Source: Amphritea sp. 1_MG-2023
GTDB lineage: Bacteria > Pseudomonadota > Gammaproteobacteria > Pseudomonadales > Balneatricaceae
Assembly: GCF_030547545.1 (NCBI RefSeq)
Contig: NZ_JAUOQE010000041.1
Location: forward strand, 1 to 32,425
Reading direction: 5' to 3'
DNA length: 32,425 bases
How positions within the stretch are numbered: the stretch's first letter is position 1; each line of letters begins with the position of its first letter. A program made the translations under genes and the position numbers. Under the pieces are notes generated by a model, which did not search any database, was not told where the DNA came from, and was given only the letters and a program-made list of their open reading frames with translations. Below, in pieces: positions 19,851 to 27,705 of this stretch.

Positions 19851-21077
19851 CTAGCGTTCCGATAACTGAATTCTGGCGTTATACCAGTTCATGAATAATG
19901 AAGTCAGTAAACTCAGAGTCAGATAGACAGCCATCGTCATGGCAATAACCTCGATGGCCTGACCGGTCTGATTCAGGGTCGTCCCGGCAAACACGTTGAC
20001 CAAATCAGGATAACCAATCGCCGTTGCCAGCGAGGAGTTCTTCGTCAAGTTAAGATACTGACTCGTCAAAGGCGGAATCACGACTCGCAAGGCTTGTGGA
20101 ATAACAATAAAGCGTAAGGTTTTTGCTTTCGACATCCCCAGCGCGGTTGCGGCTTCCGTTTGCCCATGCGATACCGCCAAAATACCGGCCCGCACGGTTT
20201 CTGCAATAAAGGCAGCGGTATAAATACTCAGTGCCAACCACAGCGCGATTAGCTCAGGTATAACGGTAATGCCGCCTTTAAAGTTAAATCCTTTCAACTC
20301 GGGGTGATCCAGCCCCAATGGCATGCCACTCAACAGAAACAACAGCAACGGCACGCCGACAATCAAACCTAAAGCCGTTAAGTAAACAGGAAACTGCTGA
20401 CCTGTCAGTTCTTGTCGTTTATTCGCCCAACGAGCAATCAACCAACTGACGATAATGGCGGCTAATAACCCAAACAGCACCACACCGAAGCCATCTTCGG
20501 GCACTGGCGCGGGAAAGATAAAGCCACGGTTGTTAATAAAGGAGCCGAAAAACTCGATGCTCTGACGCGGATGAGGCAGAGTTCGCAGCACGGCGTAATA
20601 CCAAAAGAAAATCTGTAGCAGTAACGGAATATTGCGAAACACTTCGATATAAAGCGCTGAGAATTTAGCAATTAACCAGTTATCAGATAACCGCGCCACG
20701 CCCAAAATAAAACCGAGAATCGTCGCCGCAATAATCCCCATGACCGCAATCAATATGGTATTCAGCAGGCCAACAATAAATGTCATGCCATAACTGGATG
20801 CTTCAGTGTAATCGATAAGGCTCATCGCAATACCAAAGCCCGCTTCACGCGTTAGAAAATCGAAGCCGGTGGTGATCCCTCGTTGTTCGAGGTTGGTCAG
20901 GGTATTATCAATGATGGTGTAAAAGACAAAGCCGAGCGCGGCTAACAAGATGACCTGAAACAGTAACGAACGTTTCTTCGGGTCGTTCCAGAATTTTGGC
21001 TGATTCGACGGAGGCCCATTTTTCGGCTCGGAACCGTCATCAGGTTTGTGACTTGAATTCGACATGTCTGAGGACAT
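19851..21077 (-). CDS. aapQ: General L-amino-acid ABC transporter, permease AapQ
   Basis: This 408-aa inner-membrane permease is the second channel subunit of the Aap importer. A hydrophilic Asn/Pro-rich N-terminus of about 35 residues precedes the first membrane segment. The typical GLLNTILIAVMGI and VFRNIPLLLQIFFWYY motifs follow. The EAA loop is AETVRAGILAVSHGQTEAAT, then ALGMSKAKTLRFIVIPQA. GGAG lies about 6 nt before the ATG at 21077; an ATG four codons later is a possible alternative. It lies 104 bp after aapJ, and the gap contains a terminator-like hairpin. Confidence 0.94.
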   Translation of the reverse strand: MSSDMSNSSHKPDDGSEPKNGPPSNQPKFWNDPKKRSLLFQVILLAALGFVFYTIIDNTLTNLEQRGITTGFDFLTREAGFGIAMSLIDYTEASSYGMTFIVGLLNTILIAVMGIIAATILGFILGVARLSDNWLIAKFSALYIEVFRNIPLLLQIFFWYYAVLRTLPHPRQSIEFFGSFINNRGFIFPAPVPEDGFGVVLFGLLAAIIVSWLIARWANKRQELTGQQFPVYLTALGLIVGVPLLLFLLSGMPLGLDHPELKGFNFKGGITVIPELIALWLALSIYTAAFIAETVRAGILAVSHGQTEAATALGMSKAKTLRFIVIPQALRVVIPPLTSQYLNLTKNSSLATAIGYPDLVNVFAGTTLNQTGQAIEVIAMTMAVYLTLSLLTSLFMNWYNARIQLSER

Positions 21078-21141
21078 TGTTAACTCCAGAAATCAGTACA
21101 CAGATCTTTCTATCCTGAACAGCAGCCAGCAGGACAGAAGC

Positions 21142-21169
21142 AAAAACGGCCGACCCGTAGGTCAGCCGT
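21142..21169 (-). terminator. Terminator-like hairpin between aapJ and aapQ
   Basis: On the minus strand ACGGCTGACC pairs with GGTCGGCCGT through 10 bp (one G-T pair) around a 4-nt loop, and a run of five T follows. It sits just after the aapJ stop. Partial termination here would let the binding protein be made in excess over the permeases, a common arrangement in ABC importers. Confidence 0.8.
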
Positions 21170-21181
21170 CGATCAGTGTTT

Positions 21182-22195
21182 TTAACGCATGGGTGGAGCG
21201 TACTGAAGCCCCCCTTGGTTCCACAGCGCGTTTAAGCCGCGATCCAGTCCCAGTGGTGAATCTTTACCGACGTTACGCTCGTAAGCTTCGCCGTAGTTAC
21301 CCACTTGCTTAACAATCTGATAAGCCCAATCATCGGCTAGATCCAAGCCTTGACCTTTAGGCCCATCCAGACCCAGCAAGCGCTTCACATTTGGATCAGT
21401 ACTTTCCGCCTTCATTTTATCCACATTAGCCGAGGTTAAGCGTAGTTCTTCAGCATTCAACATGGCGTTGTGAGACCACTTCACAATATTAAACCATGTG
21501 TCATCACCCTGACGCACAACAGGCCCCAACGGTTCTTTAGAAATAACTTCTGGCAGTGCACCTACGCTAGATGGATCTTGCATACGAGTCCGCAAACCTG
21601 CCGCCTGAGATAAGTCAGTGGTAAAAGAATCACAGCGACCGCTATCAAACGCCTGCGCAGCCTGATCATTGGTATCGAAAACAACCGGCGTATAGGAAAT
21701 ACTATGGGTACGGAAATAATCCGCCATATTCAACTCAGTGGTTGTCCCTGACTGCACGCAAACCGTTGCGCCATCTAACTCTTTCACACTTTTAAGGCCC
21801 AGCTCTTTCTTCACCAGAAAGCCCTGACCATCATAATAGTTAACACCCGCAAAGTTGATACCTAACTGAGTATCACGAGTCTGCGTCCAAGTCGTTACAC
21901 GAGAAAGTAAATCAATTTCACCGGAGACCAAGGCGGTGAAACGCTCTTTTGCGTTGAGGGGAATAAACTTAACTTTCGTCGCATCGCCCAGCACAGCAGC
22001 AGCAACTGCGCGACACATATCGACATCCAAGCCTTTCCAATTACCTTTATCATCAGGCACCGAGAAACCAGGGACACCGCTGGTCACGCCACACTGAACA
22101 GCACCACGTTCCTTTACCGTTTCTAACGTACCAGCCATAGCAGTACCGGTCATTGCAACCATCAGCACGGCAGCAGAAGTCAGGGTTTTCTTCAT
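21182..22195 (-). CDS. aapJ: General L-amino-acid ABC transporter, periplasmic binding protein
   Basis: AapJ captures polar amino acids in the periplasm and delivers them to AapQM. The 337-aa precursor starts with a signal peptide of about 21 residues ending in GTAMA, followed by the family sequence GTLETVKERGAVQCGVTSG. FSVPDDKGNWKGLDVDMCRA and FTTDLSQAAGLRTR are typical of the SBP_bac_3 AapJ/YhdW group. The frame extends 33 codons upstream, but the ATG at 22195 has a GGAAG ribosome-binding site and starts the signal peptide. A sigma54-like promoter lies upstream. Confidence 0.95.
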   Translation of the reverse strand: MKKTLTSAAVLMVAMTGTAMAGTLETVKERGAVQCGVTSGVPGFSVPDDKGNWKGLDVDMCRAVAAAVLGDATKVKFIPLNAKERFTALVSGEIDLLSRVTTWTQTRDTQLGINFAGVNYYDGQGFLVKKELGLKSVKELDGATVCVQSGTTTELNMADYFRTHSISYTPVVFDTNDQAAQAFDSGRCDSFTTDLSQAAGLRTRMQDPSSVGALPEVISKEPLGPVVRQGDDTWFNIVKWSHNAMLNAEELRLTSANVDKMKAESTDPNVKRLLGLDGPKGQGLDLADDWAYQIVKQVGNYGEAYERNVGKDSPLGLDRGLNALWNQGGLQYAPPMR

Positions 22196-22251
22196 TGGAT
22201 GCTTCCTTCTCTTTGTCATAAATGAATGAATAATAAATGCATCATCGTAGC

Positions 22252-22264
22252 AGCAATCATTGCT
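22252..22264. promoter_or_regulatory. Palindrome at the aapJ transcription start
   Basis: AGCAAT-C-ATTGCT is a perfect 13-bp palindrome positioned at or just after the start predicted from the sigma54-like element. It could be an operator, or a short hairpin at the mRNA 5' end. Confidence 0.3.
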
Positions 22265-22277
22265 ATACGTTTTAAAC

Positions 22278-22293
22278 TGCAAAGAATATTCCA
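22278..22293 (-). promoter_or_regulatory. Candidate sigma54 (RpoN) promoter of aapJQMP
   Basis: On the minus strand the 16-nt TGGAATATTCTTTGCA aligns with the -24/-12 consensus TGGCACG-N4-TTGCW. GG and GC are exactly 10 nt apart, and the -12 part TTGCA is perfect; three bases of the -24 part differ. The predicted start near 22266 gives a leader of about 70 nt. This would fit nitrogen-responsive control of amino-acid uptake. No clear NtrC site was recognised upstream. Confidence 0.45.
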
Positions 22294-22492
22294 CTTTTAT
22301 TCTTTTAATCCAAATATTTAATTTTTTAACACTCAGATTAAGCTTTCAGTGTAGCAGCTGTTTTACTTCTGTACAGAAAGCCACGGTTTATCAACGCTAC
22401 AGTCCCTTAATCATGTTGAAATAAATTTACAAAATAACTATCAAAAAAGATCAATATTTATAACAAATTCGATCAAAGACCCTTTTATGCAC

Positions 22493-22518
22493 CAAAAAAA
22501 ACCACCCGAATGGGTGGT
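22493..22518 (-). terminator. Rho-independent terminator of the Mip-like isomerase gene
   Basis: ACCACCC (22501-22507) and GGGTGGT (22512-22518) form a 7-bp stem with a 4-nt loop. On the minus strand it is followed by seven T (22494-22500). It lies 27 bp past the stop codon at 22546. Confidence 0.88.
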
Positions 22519-22545
22519 TGGTATATTTTTGACCAATTTCAGCGG

Positions 22546-23271
22546 TTACTCTGTCGGGTTAATCTCTAGCAGCTCAACCTCAAACACCAACGTTTCATTT
22601 GGTCCGATCGCATCGCCCATACCGCCGGGGCCGTATGCCAACTCAGCAGGCAGAACAAGCTTCGCTTTGCCGCCGACTTGCATCAGTTGCAGTCCCTCTG
22701 TCCAACCGGGAATCACACCGTTCAAAGGAAACGACACGGGCTCACCGCGACTATAAGAACTATCAAATTCGGTACCGCTAATTAACGCACCACGATAATG
22801 TACTTTAACGGTATCTTCAGCTTTAGGGCTATCACCCTCACCCGCCGTTAACTCTTCATATTGCAAACCCGACTCGGTGGTGACAACGCCTTCGTTTTTA
22901 GCATTCTCAGCTTGATAGGCTTGACCTTTTTCAAGGTTCTCCGTTGATAACGTCTTAAACGCTTCTTGCTGTTCTGCAATTTTCGCTTGCTGGAACGCCA
23001 TCATTGTCGCTTCAACCTCTTCCGGTTTCAGCAGCGGATCTGCCCCCGAATACACCGTTTCAACGGCTCGACGCAGCGCATCAACATCCAACTCTTCAAC
23101 ATCAGCTTTAAGACGCTCGCCCAACATCAGGCCCAAGCTATAACCAAGTTTCTGCTGATCAGTTTCCAGCGTATACGGTTTTTCTGTCTCTGCTACGACC
23201 TTCTCTTTATCAGAACCACAACCTACCAATACGATACTTGCTACGGCCACGGCCACCAGCGTCTTCTTCAT
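22546..23271 (-). CDS. FKBP-type peptidyl-prolyl isomerase, Mip/FkpA-like lipoprotein
   Basis: This 241-aa envelope protein speeds cis-trans isomerisation of prolyl bonds during folding of exported proteins. A signal peptide ends in the lipobox LVGC (Cys18 in this numbering), indicating lipidation. An N-terminal helical dimerisation domain (about 35-125) includes YSLGLMLGERL. It is followed by a C-terminal FKBP domain with VKVHYRGALISGTEFDSSY, VIPGWTEGLQLM and ELAYGPGG. Two close ATGs exist. The one at 23271 has AAGGA six bases upstream, while the one at 23277 abuts it, so 23271 is preferred. It follows the TIGR02444-type gene by about 60 bp and may be co-transcribed with it. Confidence 0.92.
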   Translation of the reverse strand: MKKTLVAVAVASIVLVGCGSDKEKVVAETEKPYTLETDQQKLGYSLGLMLGERLKADVEELDVDALRRAVETVYSGADPLLKPEEVEATMMAFQQAKIAEQQEAFKTLSTENLEKGQAYQAENAKNEGVVTTESGLQYEELTAGEGDSPKAEDTVKVHYRGALISGTEFDSSYSRGEPVSFPLNGVIPGWTEGLQLMQVGGKAKLVLPAELAYGPGGMGDAIGPNETLVFEVELLEINPTE

Positions 23272-23331
23272 TTTCATTCCTTAATTCAGGGATCAGTTAC
23301 GTGCTCTTAGTAAACCATTAAACTGAAAAGT

Positions 23332-23838
23332 TCAGCCAATTACTACTATGCTCGCGGCTTTATCATTTAATTTCTTCAAAAGAAGCGCTAAATCGCTATC
23401 ACTCGGCTCTTCCAATTTTGCCGCTATACAAAGATTAAGATAACCGAGCCTGTTAACCTCATCAGGCCCAGCCAACAGGCCGCTATCTGGACACTGCTCT
23501 CTGAGATCATAAAGTAATTCGATCTCCACGTTTTCAGCGGCCAACTCTGCTGTTTTCAACGCGTCATAACACTCATTCTGAGCTGACGTCTGCTTTGTTT
23601 GACGTAATGCATAGCGCAGTTGCCGTAACGGCTCAAGCAGGCTGTTGCGCCACAGACAAACGCTGTCATGTTCCAGTTCAGACGGCAAACACTTCCCCTG
23701 CCGAGCAAGCCATAGCGCAAACAACAAATAATTAACGCTCAAGTGATAACGGTTTTGCAGTGTCAGACAAACATCCGCGACTCCCGGCGTAGAATAGATC
23801 TGCACTGCCGCATGCCAAAATACATTATTATCTTTCAT
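23332..23838 (-). CDS. TIGR02444 family protein
   Basis: This is a 168-aa soluble, mostly helical protein of unknown function. The N-terminal FWHAAVQIYSTPGVADVCL and the following NYLLFALWLARQG are what I recognise from the TIGR02444 (DUF2390) family, which sits next to the yheS-type ABC-F gene in pseudomonads. No catalytic motif or membrane segment is visible. Its ATG is only 20 bp from the divergent ATG of the ABC-F gene, so their promoters must overlap each other's coding sequence. No clear ribosome-binding site precedes it. Confidence 0.8.
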   Translation of the reverse strand: MKDNNVFWHAAVQIYSTPGVADVCLTLQNRYHLSVNYLLFALWLARQGKCLPSELEHDSVCLWRNSLLEPLRQLRYALRQTKQTSAQNECYDALKTAELAAENVEIELLYDLREQCPDSGLLAGPDEVNRLGYLNLCIAAKLEEPSDSDLALLLKKLNDKAASIVVIG

Positions 23839-23841
23839 TTG

Positions 23842-23850
23842 TGATAAAAT
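23842..23850 (+). promoter_or_regulatory. Extended -10 promoter of the ABC-F gene
   Basis: TGATAAAAT (23842-23850) fits an extended -10 element (TGn-TAAAAT) followed by a CCGCC discriminator. The predicted transcription start (about 23857) falls almost exactly on the ATG at 23859, which has no ribosome-binding site. The mRNA may be leaderless. Confidence 0.45.
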
Positions 23851-23858
23851 CCGCCGCC

Positions 23859-25769
23859 ATGATTCAGTTAAACCAACTTAGTTTACAACGTGGACACTTG
23901 CGCCTGCTAGACAGAGCGCAATTAACGATTCACGCCAATCAAAAAGTGGGCATTGTCGGCGCTAATGGTGTCGGTAAATCCTCGCTCTTTAAACTTATTC
24001 TCGGTCAGCTACAACCCGATGAGGGCGACTTACAGCTACCGAGTAATTTGACCATCGCGCATATGGCCCAAGAAGTTGCCGACAGTGAGCAGCGAGCCAT
24101 TGACTATGTCCTCGATGGTGATCATCGCTTACGTACCATTCAGCAAGGGCTAAAAGACGCAGAACAGTCCGGCAACCACCATCGTATGGGAGAATTACAT
24201 GCTCAGCTCGATGCCATCGACGGCTATAGTGCCGACGCCCGTGCTTATCAACTATTAAATGGCTTGAGTTTCTCTACCGCCGATGCTCAACGACCCGTAA
24301 ATACCTTTTCTGGCGGCTGGCGAATCCGCCTGAATTTGGCTCAAGCATTAATGAGTCATTCGGACATTCTCCTCTTGGATGAGCCCACCAACCACTTAGA
24401 TCTCGATGCAACGATTTGGCTAGAACAGTGGTTACGCAATTATCAAGGCACGCTATTACTGATCTCCCATGACCGTGATTTCCTAGATGCCGTTAGTACT
24501 CATATCGTACACATGGCCCAACAAAAAACGGAACTCTATAAAGGAGGTTATAGCGACTTTGAAAAACGTCGCGCAGAACGACTCGCGCAGCAACAATCTC
24601 AGTTTGAAAAACAACAGGTAAGAATTGCTGAAATAGAGAGTTTTGTTAATCGTTTTAAAGCCAAAGCAACCAAAGCTAAACAGGCACAAAGCCGGGTTAA
24701 AGAACTCGAGCGTATGGAGCTGATCGCGCCTGCCCATATCGATAGCCCATTCAGCTTTAGCTTTCAGTCTTCCGATAAAATTTCTTTTCCGCTGATGAGT
24801 TTAGATAACGCTCAGCTCGGTTACGCTCAGCCGATTCTAAATAATGTAAAGCTGACGCTCTCGCCGGGTGATCGTATCGGTCTACTCGGGCCTAACGGTG
24901 CGGGTAAATCCACCTTAATTAAGACGCTGACTCAAGATCTCCCCCTAATTGAGGGTCTATATCACGCCGGCGAGCATCTTAAAATCGGCTACTTTGCGCA
25001 GCATCAACTGGAAGCCTTAGATCTGGAAGCGTCCCCTGCTCTACATATTCAACGCCTATCCCCCAAAGCCAGTGATCAAGAAATTCGCAACTATCTTGGC
25101 AGCTTTGATTTTAACGGTGATCGCGCCCTCGAACCGGTAAAACGCTTCTCCGGTGGCGAAAAAGCACGTGTGGCTCTGGCCCTTATCGCTTGGCAACGCC
25201 CCAACCTACTGTTACTCGATGAGCCGACTAACCATCTGGATCTCGAGGTGCGTCACGCACTGACACTCGCCTTGCAAAACTTCGATGGCGCGTTAATTCT
25301 GGTGTCCCATGATCGTCACTTACTGCGCAATACCGTCGATCAGTTTTGGCTCGTCGCCCATGGTTGCGTGTCGCCCTTTGATGGCGACATGGATGATTAT
25401 CAGCAATGGCTGAGCGCACAGCGGCGAGTGCAAAATCAAACAATAGAAGAACCCAAAGAGAATCGATCACTCAGTGCGGCGCAAAAGAAAGAGCAGAAAC
25501 GACTCGAAGCTGAACGTCGCAACGCACTTCGGCCACTACGAAAAGCGATTACTCAACTCGAAACCGCCTTAGACAAAATCACCCTAGAGCGACAACGAGT
25601 GGAAACCTCGCTTGCGGATGTCACACTGTATGAAGAGAGCAATAAAGCCCAACTTAAACTGCTCTTACAGCAACAGGCCGATCTCCGACAAAAAGCGGAT
25701 GCCGTCGAATCTGAATGGATGGAAAAATTGGAAGAACTTGAAGAACAGGAAAGCCAGACCATTATCTAA
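23859..25769 (+). CDS. yheS: ABC-F family ATPase, YheS type
   Basis: This 636-aa cytoplasmic protein has two ABC cassettes and no membrane domain. ABC-F proteins bind the ribosomal E site and modulate translation. Cassette 1 shows Walker A GANGVGKS (34-41), FSGGW and LLLDEPTNHLD; cassette 2 shows GPNGAGKST, FSGGEKARVALA and LLLLDEPTNHLD. The interdomain linker (KAKATKAKQAQSRVKELERM) and the C-terminal coiled coil (about 525-636) match E. coli YheS (637 aa). The frame also opens from a GTG at 23841, but the ATG at 23859 gives the family N-terminus MIQLNQLSLQRG. A MITE-like element follows 11 bp after the stop. Confidence 0.94.
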   Translation: MIQLNQLSLQRGHLRLLDRAQLTIHANQKVGIVGANGVGKSSLFKLILGQLQPDEGDLQLPSNLTIAHMAQEVADSEQRAIDYVLDGDHRLRTIQQGLKDAEQSGNHHRMGELHAQLDAIDGYSADARAYQLLNGLSFSTADAQRPVNTFSGGWRIRLNLAQALMSHSDILLLDEPTNHLDLDATIWLEQWLRNYQGTLLLISHDRDFLDAVSTHIVHMAQQKTELYKGGYSDFEKRRAERLAQQQSQFEKQQVRIAEIESFVNRFKAKATKAKQAQSRVKELERMELIAPAHIDSPFSFSFQSSDKISFPLMSLDNAQLGYAQPILNNVKLTLSPGDRIGLLGPNGAGKSTLIKTLTQDLPLIEGLYHAGEHLKIGYFAQHQLEALDLEASPALHIQRLSPKASDQEIRNYLGSFDFNGDRALEPVKRFSGGEKARVALALIAWQRPNLLLLDEPTNHLDLEVRHALTLALQNFDGALILVSHDRHLLRNTVDQFWLVAHGCVSPFDGDMDDYQQWLSAQRRVQNQTIEEPKENRSLSAAQKKEQKRLEAERRNALRPLRKAITQLETALDKITLERQRVETSLADVTLYEESNKAQLKLLLQQQADLRQKADAVESEWMEKLEELEEQESQTII

Positions 25770-25780
25770 TCTTGGCACAC

Positions 25781-25988
25781 GAAATAAGTGCTTATGCTAA
25801 GGAAGGTACGAATAAGTCCGTTATATTCTCTGCGGACATTAGAATGGCCAGATACGCGAAAGCCAGTGCAGCGAAATGTCTGGACCTTTTCAAGCTGGCT
25901 GACAAAGTAGATAACCATTCTAATATCCGCCCTTCGGGAATTTCAGAGGCGTAATTGACTTATTCGCACCTTCCCTAAGCACTTATTC
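25781..25988. mobile_element. MITE-like palindromic element
   Basis: About 208 bp are bounded by imperfect terminal inverted repeats, 25781-25818 and 25957-25988. The left arm has a 5- to 6-nt insertion relative to the right; both share AATAAGTGCTTA, GGAAGGT and CGAATAAGTC. Inside, a second pair of 16-nt arms (25832-25847 and 25915-25930) match at 15 positions, so the element could fold into one long hairpin. It has no transposase; a 60-codon frame inside it is a by-product. No target-site duplication is obvious. Its ends look like those of an insertion sequence that would move it from elsewhere in the genome. It may also terminate yheS. Confidence 0.75.
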
Positions 25989-26024
25989 AAATAGTGATTT
26001 CAAACAGCGATACTAAGCCCTGAC

Positions 26025-27374
26025 TTAACCTAACGCTTTATGACTATGCATAATAGTATGCACTAGCGCATCCAGTTCTTCCGTATTCTCAGCAATGCTG
26101 GTGACGATGCTATCAACCTCAGCCTGACTCAGCTCAAGCTCATTGAGCAAACTAGCAGAAATGTCTTCAACCGGACCATCCGCTAGGCCGTGACTACGCA
26201 ACGCCCGATTAACAATATAGATCAGCTTGGCTTCATGACTGGCGACCCCATCATAACTGAGATCGTTATGATGACGTACTGCCTCAACGACCACTTCAGG
26301 TAATCCCCAATTATCCAATAACCAGGCGCCAATCTGCTCTCGAGTAACATTCAGCACTTGCTTTTCGACATACTCTAAAGCCATATGAGGATTCGCCTCA
26401 ATATAGCGTGACAAGAGGGCAAAATGAGGGGGAAACAGGTGTGCCAAAACCAGATAACCAAAATTCTGTAACAAGCCTGCCAGATATGCAAAACCAGGTA
26501 CCGGCCGGATTGAAGCGGGCATTTTTTTACACACCAATTCAGCTGCAGCGGCGACATAAACAGCCTGTCGCCAATAAGGCACTCCATCCCGTGGCGTATC
26601 GTCAGACACCGTCAAGGTTTTCCCCATCGCCACGCCTAATGCCAGATTCACCACCAGATCAAATCCCAACACCCGAATGACCGCATCTTCAACTGAGTGA
26701 ACATCACCCGGCGCCGCATAATAAGGAGACGCCGCCCAACTCATTACCTGAGCGGCAAGCGAAGCATCATTGCGTATTAAAGGCACTAGATCATCGATAC
26801 CCGCAGAGGGATCTGAACGTAATTCAACGAGGCGTTTCATCGACATCGGTAATGGCGGTAATCCGAGCGTATCTTCCAAACGCTGCTGTATACGTAGCGT
26901 GGTAAAACGCTCCACCGCACGCGTAATTACCTGTTCATCACTACCATTAGGTTGATGCTGCGCAATCGTATGCGGCGTCAATCCGAGCGGACAGTGAGAT
27001 ACCTCTCCCTTAAACCAGCTTGCATGTGCTTCAAAAGATAGCCCAGTATACGCCTCGACAATGTGAAAGTGCTCACTGTCTTTCAGTGAATCATCAATAA
27101 ATACCGGTAACAGAAATAGCTGCGCTTGACCCGCCTCAGCCTTTAAAGCCGATTGACTAAAAAACTTAGTCGCATCTGAACCTCTCACCGGTTGAAGATG
27201 ACGACCGGAATGCTTCCAAATGCTGACTAAATTTAACAGCATATTGGCTGGCAACAATACCAATACCTTGCCATCATGATCATTCAGCAACACCACTCGC
27301 GTCGTTTGGGTATCGCTATTCGCGCTAGAAATAGATTTTACCGCTATGGACAAGTTGAATCTCCAAGTTTTCAT
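26025..27374 (-). CDS. HDOD domain protein with YbaK-like N-terminal region
   Basis: This 449-aa cytoplasmic protein probably acts in signalling. Residues about 25-140 (TTRVVLLNDHDGKVLVLLPANM) resemble a degenerate YbaK/aminoacyl-tRNA deacylase-like fold, a weak assignment. Residues about 170-370 form an HDOD domain, beginning LPPLPMSMKRLVELRSDP and containing LIRNDASLAAQVMSWAASPYY and ILGF-like VLGFDLVVNLALG. HDOD domains are catalytically degenerate HD relatives used in motility, stress and c-di-GMP networks. The start at 27374 has only a weak GAGA upstream. It is convergent with yheS across the MITE-like element and divergent from ggt. Confidence 0.85.
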   Translation of the reverse strand: MKTWRFNLSIAVKSISSANSDTQTTRVVLLNDHDGKVLVLLPANMLLNLVSIWKHSGRHLQPVRGSDATKFFSQSALKAEAGQAQLFLLPVFIDDSLKDSEHFHIVEAYTGLSFEAHASWFKGEVSHCPLGLTPHTIAQHQPNGSDEQVITRAVERFTTLRIQQRLEDTLGLPPLPMSMKRLVELRSDPSAGIDDLVPLIRNDASLAAQVMSWAASPYYAAPGDVHSVEDAVIRVLGFDLVVNLALGVAMGKTLTVSDDTPRDGVPYWRQAVYVAAAAELVCKKMPASIRPVPGFAYLAGLLQNFGYLVLAHLFPPHFALLSRYIEANPHMALEYVEKQVLNVTREQIGAWLLDNWGLPEVVVEAVRHHNDLSYDGVASHEAKLIYIVNRALRSHGLADGPVEDISASLLNELELSQAEVDSIVTSIAENTEELDALVHTIMHSHKALG

Positions 27375-27623
27375 ATGTCTCTAACGGGACGCTATCGGCC
27401 TACATCGCCTTATCTTTAACCCATGTTAATAGAAGGCTCATGACGATTAGCTAACATGACTGGAGTTACTCATTCCGAGTCATCCCTGACAGACGTTGTT
27501 AATCTCTATTGGACTGCCCGCCAATCACCCTAATCAGCTGCAGCATTCGCTTTCAATACTCTCAATATAGACACCTAGCGATCAATAAACGAGCTTTAAA
27601 TGCTGAAATGTAACCAAAGTGGT
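27375..27623. other. Intergenic region between the HDOD gene and ggt
   Basis: No gene is seen in this stretch. It contains an inverted pair CATGTTA (27422-27428) / TAACATG (27452-27458) separated by 23 bp, which could be a regulator site for either divergent gene. Nothing else stands out before the candidate ggt promoter. Confidence 0.4.
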
Positions 27624-27652
27624 TTGCTTGATTCAAATATCTGCTTTAATAA
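27624..27652 (+). promoter_or_regulatory. Candidate promoter of ggt
   Basis: TTGCTT (27624-27629) is followed 15-17 bp later by overlapping -10 choices in TTTAATAA (27645-27652). TGC directly precedes TTTAAT, as in extended -10 promoters. The leader would be about 50 nt, with AAGGGA before the ATG. Confidence 0.35.
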
Positions 27653-27705
27653 CGTCTTCGTCCATGCATTATTTTTCACTGAAAAGCGTTTAAGGGATAT
27701 GAGCT

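Noticed and set aside
23841-23858. GTG start six codons upstream for yheS
   Set aside because: There is no ribosome-binding site, it overlaps the extended -10 element, and the family N-terminus begins at the ATG.
25772-25954. 60-codon frame inside the MITE-like element
   Set aside because: It is built from the inverted-repeat arms and has no ribosome-binding site or recognisable domain.
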